Origin: JAKAXG01 sp035702985
GTDB lineage: Bacteria; Actinomycetota; Acidimicrobiia; Acidimicrobiales; Palsa-688
Assembly (NCBI GenBank): GCA_035702985.1
Contig: DASSZD010000019.1
Span: 1-38,922 of the forward strand
Length of the DNA: 38,922 bases
Reading direction: 5' to 3'
Shown piece by piece: positions 1 to 7,522 of the stretch (position 1 is the stretch's first letter; each line of letters opens with the position of its first letter). Both the position numbers and the translations under genes were made by a program. The notes beneath the pieces were generated by a model. It was not told the DNA's origin and did not search any database. It saw only the letters and a list, made by a program, of their open reading frames with translations.

Positions 1-278
1 ACCGCCTGGCGGCCAAGATCGCCGCCATGGCGGCCGCCGCCCGGGGCCTGGACGCGGTGGTCTTCACCGGCGGGATCGGGGAGCGCTCGGCCGCCATCCG
101 GGCCGAGACCGCCGGGCGGCTGGCCTGGATGGGCTGCTCCGTGGACCCGGCCGCCAACGAGGCGGCCGGGTCCGAAGACTGCGACATCTCTGCCCCCGGG
201 TCCCGGGTGGCGTCCCTCGTGGTCCACGCCCGCGAGGAGCTGGTGGTGGCGGAGGCCTGCCGAACGCTCCTGGCCTAG
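1..278 (+). CDS. ackA: Acetate kinase, C-terminal fragment
   Basis: About 92 C-terminal residues of acetate kinase, which interconverts acetyl phosphate + ADP with acetate + ATP in the cytoplasm. The reading frame is open from the window edge (first full codon at base 3), so the gene starts outside. The diagnostic block is GLDAVVFTGGIGERSAAIR, the C-terminal glycine-rich nucleotide-site motif of the acetate/propionate kinase family, followed by the usual variable tail. It is convergent with the next gene, and the two stop codons overlap by 4 nt within CTAG. The neighbouring pyruvate-oxidase-like enzyme could supply acetyl phosphate. Phosphotransacetylase or phosphoketolase partners, if any, would lie upstream of the window. 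Butyrate kinase is less likely given the motif. Confidence 0.9.
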   Translation, partial: RLAAKIAAMAAAARGLDAVVFTGGIGERSAAIRAETAGRLAWMGCSVDPAANEAAGSEDCDISAPGSRVASLVVHAREELVVAEACRTLLA

Positions 279-3200
279 CCCTCGGTCCCGAACCGGCGGG
301 CGAGGAGGGCGGCGGCGGCCGCCGCCAGGCCCAGGCCGGCGGCCACCGGCCCGGCCGTGCGCAGCGCCCGTTCGGGGGCGTCGGGCCGGGGTCGGCGGTC
401 GCCGAGGGTGTCCTCCACCGGCTCCCCGCCAGCGGTGGGCCGCCCGTCGCGGGCCAGGGCCATCACCTCGGCCAGGTGCAGGGCCCGCCGGCCGGTCCCG
501 GCCTCGGCGATCTGGGTCTTGCAGGAGAACCCGTCGGCCACCACCACTGTGGTGGCGGGGGCCTCTCGCACGGCCGGGAGCAGGGCCTGGTCCCCGCAGT
601 CCATCGAGATGTCGTACTTGCCGTTCTCGAAGCCCCAGGAGCCGGCCAGCCCGCAGCAGCCCCCGCTCAGGGAGTCCACCTCGACGCCCATCCGCTCGAG
701 CACCTTCTGCTCGGGCGATACCTGCCCGGTGGCCCGGCCGTGGCAGTGGCCCCACAGCAGGGCCTGACCATCCAGCTCGGGGACCTCCACGTCGTACTTG
801 TCGAAGAACTCCCCGAAATGCACCGCCAGCCGCTTCAGCCGCTCGGCGTCGTCGTCGTGGGGCAGCATCTTGGTCAGCTCGTCCTTGAACACGGCCAGGC
901 AGCTCGGCTCCATGCCGACGATGGGCGTGCCGGCCCGGATGTGGGGACGCAGGACCTCCAGCACGTCGCGCAGGTACCTCTCCGCCACGTCGAGGAACCC
1001 GTAGTCGTAGAGGGGCCGGCCACAACAGACGTGGCCTTCGGGCATGATCACCTGCCATCCGGCCGTCTCGATGGCCTCCACGCAGGCCACCCCCACATCG
1101 GTGTGCATGCGGTTGTTGAACGTGTCCGGGAACAGCACCACCGGCCGCCCCCCCGGGTTCTTGGTCCCGCCCCGCCGGCGGAACCAGTCCTGCAGGGTCA
1201 TCGGGGCGAACTCGGGCACCGACCGGCGCTGGTCGATACCGCCGGCGAAGCGCACGATGGAGCGCAGCCCCGGGGTGCGGGTGGCGAAGTTGGCCAGCTC
1301 CGGGATCCTCGACGCCAGCCGGCCCGCCTGGTCGATGAAACCGATGGCATAGGCGTAGCGGGGCCGCACCCGGGTCAACGACTTGAAGTGGTGGTAGAGG
1401 AACTCGGCCTTGTAGGTGGGGATGTCCACGTTGACCGGGCAGTCGTTGGTGCAGCCCTTGCAGGCCAGGCACAGATCCAGGGCGTCGTACACCTCCTTGG
1501 ACTTCCACCCGTCGGTGATGACCTCGCCCCGCAGCATCTCGAACAGCAGCCGGGCCCGGCCCCGGGTGCTGTGCTTCTCCTCCCGGGTGGCCCGGTAGCT
1601 GGGGCACATGGTCTGGCCCCCCTCGGGCACCCGGCACTTGCCCACCCCGACGCAGCGCAGGGTGGCGTGGGCGAAGTCCCCGCCGTCCTCCTTGTAGGCG
1701 AACTTGGTCTTCGGCCGGGGCGGGTTGTAGTCGACCCCCAGCTTGAGGTCCTGGTCCAGCCGGAACGGGTCGACGACCTTGCCCGGGTTCATCTTCCACT
1801 CCGGGTCCCATATCCGCTTGAACTCCCGCATGGCCTTCATCAGCTCCGGCCCGTACTGCTTCTCGAGCAGTTCGGCCCGCTGCTGACCGTCCCCGTGCTC
1901 GCCGGAGAGGGTCCCGCCGTAGGAGACCACCAGGTCGGCGGCTTCCTCCATGAACCGGCGGTAGCGCTTCAACCCGTCCTGGTGGCGCAGGTCGAAGCTG
2001 ATACGGGAGTGGATGCACCCCTGGCCGAAGTGACCGTAGAACGCCCCGTGCAGCCCGAACCTGGCGTACAGGGCCTGCAGATCCTTGAGGTAGGCCCCCA
2101 CCTTGGAGGGGGGCACCGCCGAATCCTCCCAGCCCGGCCAGTGGTCCCCGCCGTCAGGCGGGAACGCCGTCGACCCGAGGCCGCCCTCCCGGATGGTCCA
2201 CACGTCCTCGGAGTTGCCGCCCTCCTGGGCGCTGCGCATGACCGCGTACCGGCTGTGGTCGTATCCCTGGCTGTCGAGCCAGGCGCAGAAAGCCTTCACC
2301 TTCCGGGTGGTCTCGGCCTCGTCGTCGGTGCCGAACTGCACGAGCAGCCAGGCGTTCGACCGGTCCCGGGCGGGCAGCTCGTCCAGGTCGGACAGGTTGA
2401 GCCCCAGCAGCTGCTGGTCCTGGATCAGGATGTGGTCGATGCCCTCCAGGCCGATGGGCTTGAACTGGTCCACGATCTCCTGGACGTGCTCCCCGGCGTC
2501 CTCCACCTTCGGGTAGGCGATCACCACGGTGGTGCGCTCCATCAGCGAGGGGATCAGCTTGAGCTTGGCCTGGAGCACGGTGGCGCACGTGCTCTCGGTG
2601 CCGACCAGGGCCCGGGCCACGTTGAACCCCTTCTCGGGGAGGAGCTCGTCCAGGTTGTAGCCCGACACCCGCCGGGGCAGGGTGGCCACGTCCGGGAAGC
2701 CGGCCCGGATGGCGTCGGCGTAGCGGTCCCGCAGGTCGCGCAGCTTGGCGTAGATCTCGCCCTTGCGGCCGCCGGCGGAGATGATCTGGTCCAGCCGGCT
2801 CTCCTCGTCGACGCCGACCCAGAACCGCTCCCCGTCGTAGGTGCAGACCTCGAGCTCCTCGGTGTTGTCCGACGTGCGGGGCCCCGGGCCGTACAGCTGC
2901 GCCTGCACCGAGTGCACCCCGCAGGAGTTGTTGCCCAGGTTCCCGCCGATGGTGCAGCGGGAGTGGGAGGACGGGTCCGGCCCGAAGATGTAGCCGGTCC
3001 GGCCGATCTGCTTGTTGAGCTCCTCGTTGATGACCCCGGTCTCGGCGGTCACCACCTTCTGGCCCAGGTCCACCTCGCCGATCCGGGTCAGGTACTTGGA
3101 GTGGTCGATGACCACCGCGTAGTTGACCGTCTCGCCGGACAGGCTGGTGCCCCCGCCCCGGTTGCCGATGGGAGCACCGAAGCGGGAGCAGATCCGGTGG

Positions 3201-3457
3201 GTGGCCACCACGTCGTCGAGGGTGCGCGGGACGACCACGCCCAAGGGGACCTGGCGGAAGTTGGACGCGTCGTTGGCGTACATGGCCAGCGAGGCCCGGT
3301 CGAAGCGGACCTCGCCCTGGACCGCTTCCTCCAGGGCCTTGCGCAGCCCGGCCACGTCGACCTGGGCCCGCCCCACCAGACCCACGGCCATGGCCGGGTC
3401 CGGTTTGACGGGGATGGTCCGGACCGACGCGTCTGCGGGGTTCTCGGCGGTCTGCAT
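275..3457 (-). CDS. FAD/Fe-S D-2-hydroxyacid dehydrogenase (YdiJ-like; D-lactate or D-2-hydroxyglutarate)
   Basis: About 1060 aa. The N-terminal half is a PCMH-type FAD-binding domain (GNRGGGTSLSG, roughly residues 60-290) followed by the FAD-oxidase C-terminal domain. The second half holds two Fe-S motifs (CVGVGKC...MCPSYRATREEKHSTRGRA and CLACKGCTNDCP) and a GlpC/GlcF-like CCG region (CCGRPLYDYG, GGCCGLAGSWGF). This is the layout of E. coli YdiJ and related D-lactate/D-2-hydroxyglutarate dehydrogenases, which oxidise a D-2-hydroxyacid to the 2-oxoacid. The start is the ATG in TGATG, where the stop of the upstream TPP enzyme overlaps by 1 nt, implying translational coupling; an 18-residue upstream extension is rejected. 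Oddity: after a Pro/Arg-rich spacer the protein ends in an Ala/Leu-rich hydrophobic stretch of about 20 residues that could anchor it to the membrane. The exact substrate cannot be read from sequence. Confidence 0.88.
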   Translation of the reverse strand: MQTAENPADASVRTIPVKPDPAMAVGLVGRAQVDVAGLRKALEEAVQGEVRFDRASLAMYANDASNFRQVPLGVVVPRTLDDVVATHRICSRFGAPIGNRGGGTSLSGETVNYAVVIDHSKYLTRIGEVDLGQKVVTAETGVINEELNKQIGRTGYIFGPDPSSHSRCTIGGNLGNNSCGVHSVQAQLYGPGPRTSDNTEELEVCTYDGERFWVGVDEESRLDQIISAGGRKGEIYAKLRDLRDRYADAIRAGFPDVATLPRRVSGYNLDELLPEKGFNVARALVGTESTCATVLQAKLKLIPSLMERTTVVIAYPKVEDAGEHVQEIVDQFKPIGLEGIDHILIQDQQLLGLNLSDLDELPARDRSNAWLLVQFGTDDEAETTRKVKAFCAWLDSQGYDHSRYAVMRSAQEGGNSEDVWTIREGGLGSTAFPPDGGDHWPGWEDSAVPPSKVGAYLKDLQALYARFGLHGAFYGHFGQGCIHSRISFDLRHQDGLKRYRRFMEEAADLVVSYGGTLSGEHGDGQQRAELLEKQYGPELMKAMREFKRIWDPEWKMNPGKVVDPFRLDQDLKLGVDYNPPRPKTKFAYKEDGGDFAHATLRCVGVGKCRVPEGGQTMCPSYRATREEKHSTRGRARLLFEMLRGEVITDGWKSKEVYDALDLCLACKGCTNDCPVNVDIPTYKAEFLYHHFKSLTRVRPRYAYAIGFIDQAGRLASRIPELANFATRTPGLRSIVRFAGGIDQRRSVPEFAPMTLQDWFRRRGGTKNPGGRPVVLFPDTFNNRMHTDVGVACVEAIETAGWQVIMPEGHVCCGRPLYDYGFLDVAERYLRDVLEVLRPHIRAGTPIVGMEPSCLAVFKDELTKMLPHDDDAERLKRLAVHFGEFFDKYDVEVPELDGQALLWGHCHGRATGQVSPEQKVLERMGVEVDSLSGGCCGLAGSWGFENGKYDISMDCGDQALLPAVREAPATTVVVADGFSCKTQIAEAGTGRRALHLAEVMALARDGRPTAGGEPVEDTLGDRRPRPDAPERALRTAGPVAAGLGLAAAAAALLARRFGTEG

Positions 3458-5268
3458 CAGTCGTGCTCCCCGGGGATGACGTCCTTGACGTGCTCGGCGA
3501 ACTCGGACCACTTCCCCTTGAAGCCCTTGACGGCGATGCCGGTGGCGTCCTCGTCGCCCCCAGCCAGTCCCTTCAGGGTCTTTTTCAACATCTGCGGTCG
3601 CACGTGCGGCGGGAGGGGCGGGATCTGCGGGTCGGTCACGAACTCGAGCAGGACCGGCTTGTCCGACGCCAGAGCCCGGTCCCAGGCCGGGCCCACGTCC
3701 TCGGGCCGGTTGACCTTGATGCCCTCGAGGCCGAGCAGCTTGGCGAATTCAGCGGCCGGAACGTAGGGAAGCGTCTGGGTGTACGGGTTCTTGGGGTCGG
3801 CGCTGAGCACCCGCTGCTCGTAGGACACCTGGTTGAGGTCCTCGTTGACCAGCACCGCGAAGATGAGGGTGGGGTTCTTGGCCAGCAGGTCCTGGCGGTA
3901 CCGGCTGACGGTCAGCAGTTCGTTCATGCCCAGCATCTCGAACGCCCCGTCCCCGGTGAAGGCGATCACCGGCCGGTCCGGGAAGGCGAACTTGGCGCCG
4001 ATGGCGTAGGGAACCCCCGGCACCATGGTGGCCAGGGTGCCCGACAGGGAGGACTGCATGCCCTCCCGTATCTCGATGTAGCGGGCGAACCAGTTGGTCG
4101 CCGACCCCGAGTCGGAGGTGAATATGGCGCCGTCGGGGATCCGCTTGTTGAGCTCCCAGAACACGTACTGCGGGTTGATGGGATCGCCCTTCTGGTGGGC
4201 CCGGTCCTCCAGGACCCGCCGCCAGGTGGCCACCTCCCCTTCGATCAGCTCCCGCCAGCTGCGGTCCTGCTTGCGGTCGAGCATGGGTATCAGGGCCTCG
4301 AGGGTGTCGCGCGAGTCGCCGACCAGGGATACGTCGTTGGGGTAGCGCACGCCGATGAGCGACCCGTCGATGTCGATCTCCACGCACTTGGCCTGGCCCT
4401 CCGGGGGCAGCCATTCGGCGTAGGGGAAGGACGTCCCGATCATGAACAACGTGTCGCAGTTCATCATCATCTTGTGCGAAGGCTCGGTGCCCAGCAGCCC
4501 GATCCCGCCGGTCACGAACGGCAGGGTGTCGGGCACCGCGTCCTTGCCGAGCAGGGCCTTGGCCACCCCGCAGCCGAGCAGTTCGGCCGCCTCGACCACC
4601 TGGGCGGCGGCTTTCTTGGCTCCCTGGCCGATGAGCATGGCCACCCGCTCGCCGGCGTTGAGGATGTCGGCCGCTTGACGGAGCAGCGTTTCGTCCGGCA
4701 CGGCGTGGGGCTGGTTCCAGCCCACGCTGGTGAACACGCTGCCGTGCTGGCGGGGCGGATCGGAGTACTCCTCCTCCTGCACGTCCTCGGGCACGATGAC
4801 GACGGCCGGCCGGCGCTCGGTGAGCGCGGACTTGATGGCCCGGTCGAGCACGTGGCGGGCCGAGTACTGGTCCATGACGGTGCTGACGAAGCCGCCCACG
4901 TCCTTGAACAGCACCTGCAGGTCGATCTCCTGCTGGTAGTGGGCGCCGACCGAGTGCCGCTTCTGCTGGCCGATGATGGCGATCACCGGCTGGTGGTCCA
5001 GCTTGGCGTCGTACAGCCCGTTGATCAGATGGATGGCCCCGGGACCCGAGGTGGCCATGCACGCGCCGATGTGGCCGGTGAACTTGGCGTGGGCGCAGGC
5101 CATGAACGCCGCCATCTCCTCGTGGCGGGACTGGGTGAAGAAGGGGTCCTCCTCCACCTCCTCGAACGCCCCCAGGAAGCCGTTGATGCCGTCGCCGGGG
5201 TACCCGTAGACCCGGTGGATGTCCCATTGGCGCAGACGTTCGAGCATGTATGTGGCGACCGTGGGCAT
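3457..5268 (-). CDS. Thiamine-pyrophosphate enzyme, pyruvate oxidase/acetolactate synthase-like
   Basis: 603 aa, the usual length for the POX/AHAS superfamily. The N-terminal PYR domain holds the catalytic Glu in SRHEEMAAFMA (Glu50). A central FAD/nucleotide-fold domain follows (GQGAKKA region), then the C-terminal PP domain with the TPP/Mg signature beginning FTGDGAFEMLGMNE. The opening VYGYPGDGINGFLGAF resembles pyruvate dehydrogenase (quinone)/PoxB and related pyruvate oxidases more than biosynthetic AHAS; no small subunit gene is adjacent. The ATG is preceded by AAGGAG at 9-10 nt. First gene of a two-gene operon, coupled by TGATG to a D-2-hydroxyacid dehydrogenase; together they suggest hydroxyacid oxidation followed by decarboxylation of the oxoacid. 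A sigma-B-like promoter lies about 70 nt upstream. Phosphate- versus quinone-dependence is not decidable here; glyoxylate carboligase-like chemistry is an alternative. Confidence 0.85.
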   Translation of the reverse strand: MPTVATYMLERLRQWDIHRVYGYPGDGINGFLGAFEEVEEDPFFTQSRHEEMAAFMACAHAKFTGHIGACMATSGPGAIHLINGLYDAKLDHQPVIAIIGQQKRHSVGAHYQQEIDLQVLFKDVGGFVSTVMDQYSARHVLDRAIKSALTERRPAVVIVPEDVQEEEYSDPPRQHGSVFTSVGWNQPHAVPDETLLRQAADILNAGERVAMLIGQGAKKAAAQVVEAAELLGCGVAKALLGKDAVPDTLPFVTGGIGLLGTEPSHKMMMNCDTLFMIGTSFPYAEWLPPEGQAKCVEIDIDGSLIGVRYPNDVSLVGDSRDTLEALIPMLDRKQDRSWRELIEGEVATWRRVLEDRAHQKGDPINPQYVFWELNKRIPDGAIFTSDSGSATNWFARYIEIREGMQSSLSGTLATMVPGVPYAIGAKFAFPDRPVIAFTGDGAFEMLGMNELLTVSRYRQDLLAKNPTLIFAVLVNEDLNQVSYEQRVLSADPKNPYTQTLPYVPAAEFAKLLGLEGIKVNRPEDVGPAWDRALASDKPVLLEFVTDPQIPPLPPHVRPQMLKKTLKGLAGGDEDATGIAVKGFKGKWSEFAEHVKDVIPGEHD

Positions 5269-5334
5269 GGCTGTGACACTCCTTCGCGTTCGGTTCTCGC
5301 GCCGGCGCCGCTCGTCAACCGGTGCACGCGTGAG

Positions 5335-5358
5335 ATACCCGGAGCGCGGCGGCCAAAC
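5335..5358 (-). promoter_or_regulatory. Sigma-B/SigF-type promoter for the TPP-enzyme operon
   Basis: On the minus strand the sequence reads GTTT, a 14-nt spacer, then GGGTAT, matching the GTTT-N14-16-GGGTAT consensus of the sigma-B/SigF family (established for Bacillus and mycobacteria). The predicted start near 5328 leaves a leader of about 60 nt before a good ribosome-binding site. AT-rich hexamers like these are rare in this GC-rich sequence. Confidence 0.7.
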
Positions 5359-5397
5359 CGTGGTGGCGCCGCCCCCCGGACCGCGGCCGGGGTCCGG

Positions 5398-6231
5398 TCA
5401 GGCGGTGACGAAGCCGAGCCGGCCGGAGCTGTACCCCGACACCGAGACGCTCATGGTGGTGTGCCAGCGCTCGCAGTCCCGCATGGGGGCCAGCAGCTCC
5501 CCCTCGGTGAGCACGTGGACGGTCTTGAGGACGCAACGCTCCCCCCGCCGGGACGCGAACCCGCCCAGGACGTTGGCCACCTCGAAGAAATTGGCCTCCA
5601 TCACGTCGTCGAAGGCGTGGGATCGGGCCCACTGCTGCGCTTCCCCGGCCGGGATGCGGGCCAAGGCGCAGGCCAGCGCCGCCGCCAGTGGCATCTCCAC
5701 CACCGCGTACACCCTGCGGCGGGTGGAGCCGGCCTCGTACTCGGCGACGGCTCTGGTCATGCTCCGCTGGGGGGCGGGGGAGGGGACCACGCTGACGGGC
5801 CGGCCCAGCAGCCGGGGCAGGACCCCGCCGAGGGTCCGCTTCTCGGATCGGGCCGGGCTGGGCCCGGGGGGCTCCTCGCCGAACGCCAGGGTGATGTGGC
5901 GGTCCAGTTCCTCGGCGGTGAAGGGCTTGGTGGCCACGAAGCTGGCCCCGGTCTCGAAGGCCCGGATCCTCACGCTGCGCGCCGTGTCGGAGGTGACGAA
6001 GCCGAACACCACGTTGTTGCCCCGGGCCCGCAGGCGCGACAGCAGCTCCAGGCCGCTCATGTCGGGCATGTGCAGATCCGACAGCACCAGGTCCACCGCT
6101 CCGGCCGCGGTGGCCTGCAGGGCGGCCGCGCCGCTGTCGGCGTCCACCACGTCCTCGTAGCCGGCCCGCCGCAGTTCCCGCCGGATGATCATCCGCATGG
6201 CCCGACTGTCCTCGACCACGAGGATCGCCAT
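5398..6231 (-). CDS. Response regulator with C-terminal CheC/CheX-like phosphatase domain
   Basis: 277 aa. Residues 1-120 are a canonical receiver domain: acidic pair Glu7/Asp8, phosphoacceptor Asp52 (VLSDLHMP), switch Thr (FVTSDT) and invariant Lys (VATKPF). A linker of about 50 residues leads to a C-terminal region with FFEVANVLGGFA, which contains the E-x2-N element of CheC/CheX/FliY aspartyl-phosphate phosphatases; this domain call is by motif and layout only. Ribosome-binding site GGGAGG lies 6-7 nt before the ATG. It is divergent from a CheA-like histidine kinase, its probable partner. No receptors, CheW, CheB/R or flagellar genes are nearby, so the pair probably signals to something other than a flagellar motor. 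If the C-terminal domain is active, it could dephosphorylate its own or another receiver. Confidence 0.8.
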   Translation of the reverse strand: MAILVVEDSRAMRMIIRRELRRAGYEDVVDADSGAAALQATAAGAVDLVLSDLHMPDMSGLELLSRLRARGNNVVFGFVTSDTARSVRIRAFETGASFVATKPFTAEELDRHITLAFGEEPPGPSPARSEKRTLGGVLPRLLGRPVSVVPSPAPQRSMTRAVAEYEAGSTRRRVYAVVEMPLAAALACALARIPAGEAQQWARSHAFDDVMEANFFEVANVLGGFASRRGERCVLKTVHVLTEGELLAPMRDCERWHTTMSVSVSGYSSGRLGFVTA

Positions 6232-6425
6232 CTGTTACCTCCCCGAAGGGTCCGCCTGATCGAAAGGGTGCAGCACCAGAAAGTGTTGCGCCCTAACAGA
6301 TCGACGCCGACCCGGCCCGGTTTGAGGATTTCCCCCCGGTTCGGGGGGCCCGGCATTCAGATCAAGCCAGACGGTGCCGAAATACCGGAAGGCCCGGGCG
6401 CCGGCCCGGTCGTGGGAGCGCTGGG

Positions 6426-7406
6426 TTGACCTCGGGCGAGACGGACGAAATTCTGAACGTGTTCCTGGCCGAGAGCCGGGAGAACCTGGAGGCCCTCTAC
6501 CGGGGCCTGGTCGCCCTGGACGGGGATCCCGACGACCGGGCGGCGCTGGACGCCATCTTCCGGTGCGTACACACCATCAAAGCGACGGCCGGCTTCCTGG
6601 GGTTCCACCGGGTGGTGGCGCTCACCCACTCGGCGGAGAGCCTCCTGGCCGATCTCAGGGACGGGTTGGTGGAGTGGACGCCGGCCACCGCCGCCATCAT
6701 GTTCCACACCGCCGAGGCGGTGCGGGCCGCCCTGCGCGACGCCGGCCCCGGGTGGGACGGCCCCGAAGGCGACGACCCGGGTGGGGGAGACGGCGGGGGG
6801 CCCTCGACGGTCGGCTCGGCCTGGAGCGGGCTCTCCCGCCTGGTCCAGGACCTGGCCTCGGCGTGCGGCAAGGACGTGGTGGTGGAGACCGACGGCGCCA
6901 CCACGCCTGTGGACCGGGCCGTGGCCGAAGCCCTGGCCGACCCGCTGGCCCACCTGGTCAGGAACGCCGTCGACCACGGCGCCGAGACCCCGGACGAGCG
7001 GGTCCGGGCGGGCAAGGCCCCGCAGGCCCGCCTGTGGCTGCGGGCCCGTCGCGAGGGGGACCGGGTCCACCTCGAGGTGGCCGACGACGGCGCCGGCATC
7101 GACCTGGACCGGGTCAGGGCGGTGGCCGCCGACCTGCCCGGCGGCCCGGGCCGGCCCCGCTCGGACGAGGACCTGCTCGGGCTCCTCTTCCTGCCCGGCT
7201 TCACCACCGCCGCCGAGGTGACCGACATCTCCGGGCGGGGGGTGGGCCTGGACGTGGTCCGGTCCGGCGTCGAGCGCCTCGGGGGGACGGTGCGGGTGCG
7301 CAGCCGGCGGGGTGCCGGCACCACCTTCCACCTGTGCGTGCCGGTCACCGCCCCCCCGGCCTCCCTGGCGGCGCCTCCCGCCGGGACCGACGCCGCCCGG
7401 CGCTGA
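6426..7406 (+). CDS. Minimal CheA-like histidine kinase (HPt + HATPase, no CheW domain)
   Basis: 326 aa from a TTG start preceded by GGGAG at about 8 nt; no better in-frame start is seen. The N-terminal HPt (P1) domain contains His49 in CVHTIKATAGFLGF, as in CheA. After a Gly/Asp-rich linker comes a short helical segment and a CheA-type ATPase domain: N box HLVRNAVDHG, G1 ADDGAGIDL, G2 GRGVGLDVV and the final GAGTTFHL. A P2 region and the regulatory P5/CheW-like domain are missing, so coupling to chemoreceptor arrays through CheW is not expected. It is divergent from the REC-CheX-like regulator across a 194-bp gap, which also holds a 6-bp C/G hairpin near 6332-6348. It probably autophosphorylates His49 and passes the phosphate to Asp52 of that regulator. 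Confident as to family; input signal unknown. Confidence 0.82.
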   Translation: MTSGETDEILNVFLAESRENLEALYRGLVALDGDPDDRAALDAIFRCVHTIKATAGFLGFHRVVALTHSAESLLADLRDGLVEWTPATAAIMFHTAEAVRAALRDAGPGWDGPEGDDPGGGDGGGPSTVGSAWSGLSRLVQDLASACGKDVVVETDGATTPVDRAVAEALADPLAHLVRNAVDHGAETPDERVRAGKAPQARLWLRARREGDRVHLEVADDGAGIDLDRVRAVAADLPGGPGRPRSDEDLLGLLFLPGFTTAAEVTDISGRGVGLDVVRSGVERLGGTVRVRSRRGAGTTFHLCVPVTAPPASLAAPPAGTDAARR

Positions 7407-7522
7407 ACGGGGCGCCCGTTCGGAGATATACCGGGCCGGTCCGCCGCCTCCGCCGTTAGACTACTTAGCCAGACGAAAGATTTCGTCCACCGGCTCGGGT
7501 GGCGAGGATGGAGGAACCCCCC

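Noticed and set aside
476..3766. A very long open frame (over 1000 codons) antisense to the FAD/Fe-S dehydrogenase
   Set aside because: It runs opposite a well-supported gene, is rich in His/Val/Gly/Pro low-complexity residues, and shows no domain; this is typical antisense openness in GC-rich DNA.
3463..6429. A 988-codon plus-strand frame across the TPP enzyme and the response regulator
   Set aside because: It is a shadow of two minus-strand genes with clear catalytic motifs and spans their promoter region.
7400..7522. Sigma-B-like promoter upstream of the first DHA2 exporter
   Set aside because: GGGTGG is present near 7496, but no GTTT at 14-16 nt spacing and no good -10 match.
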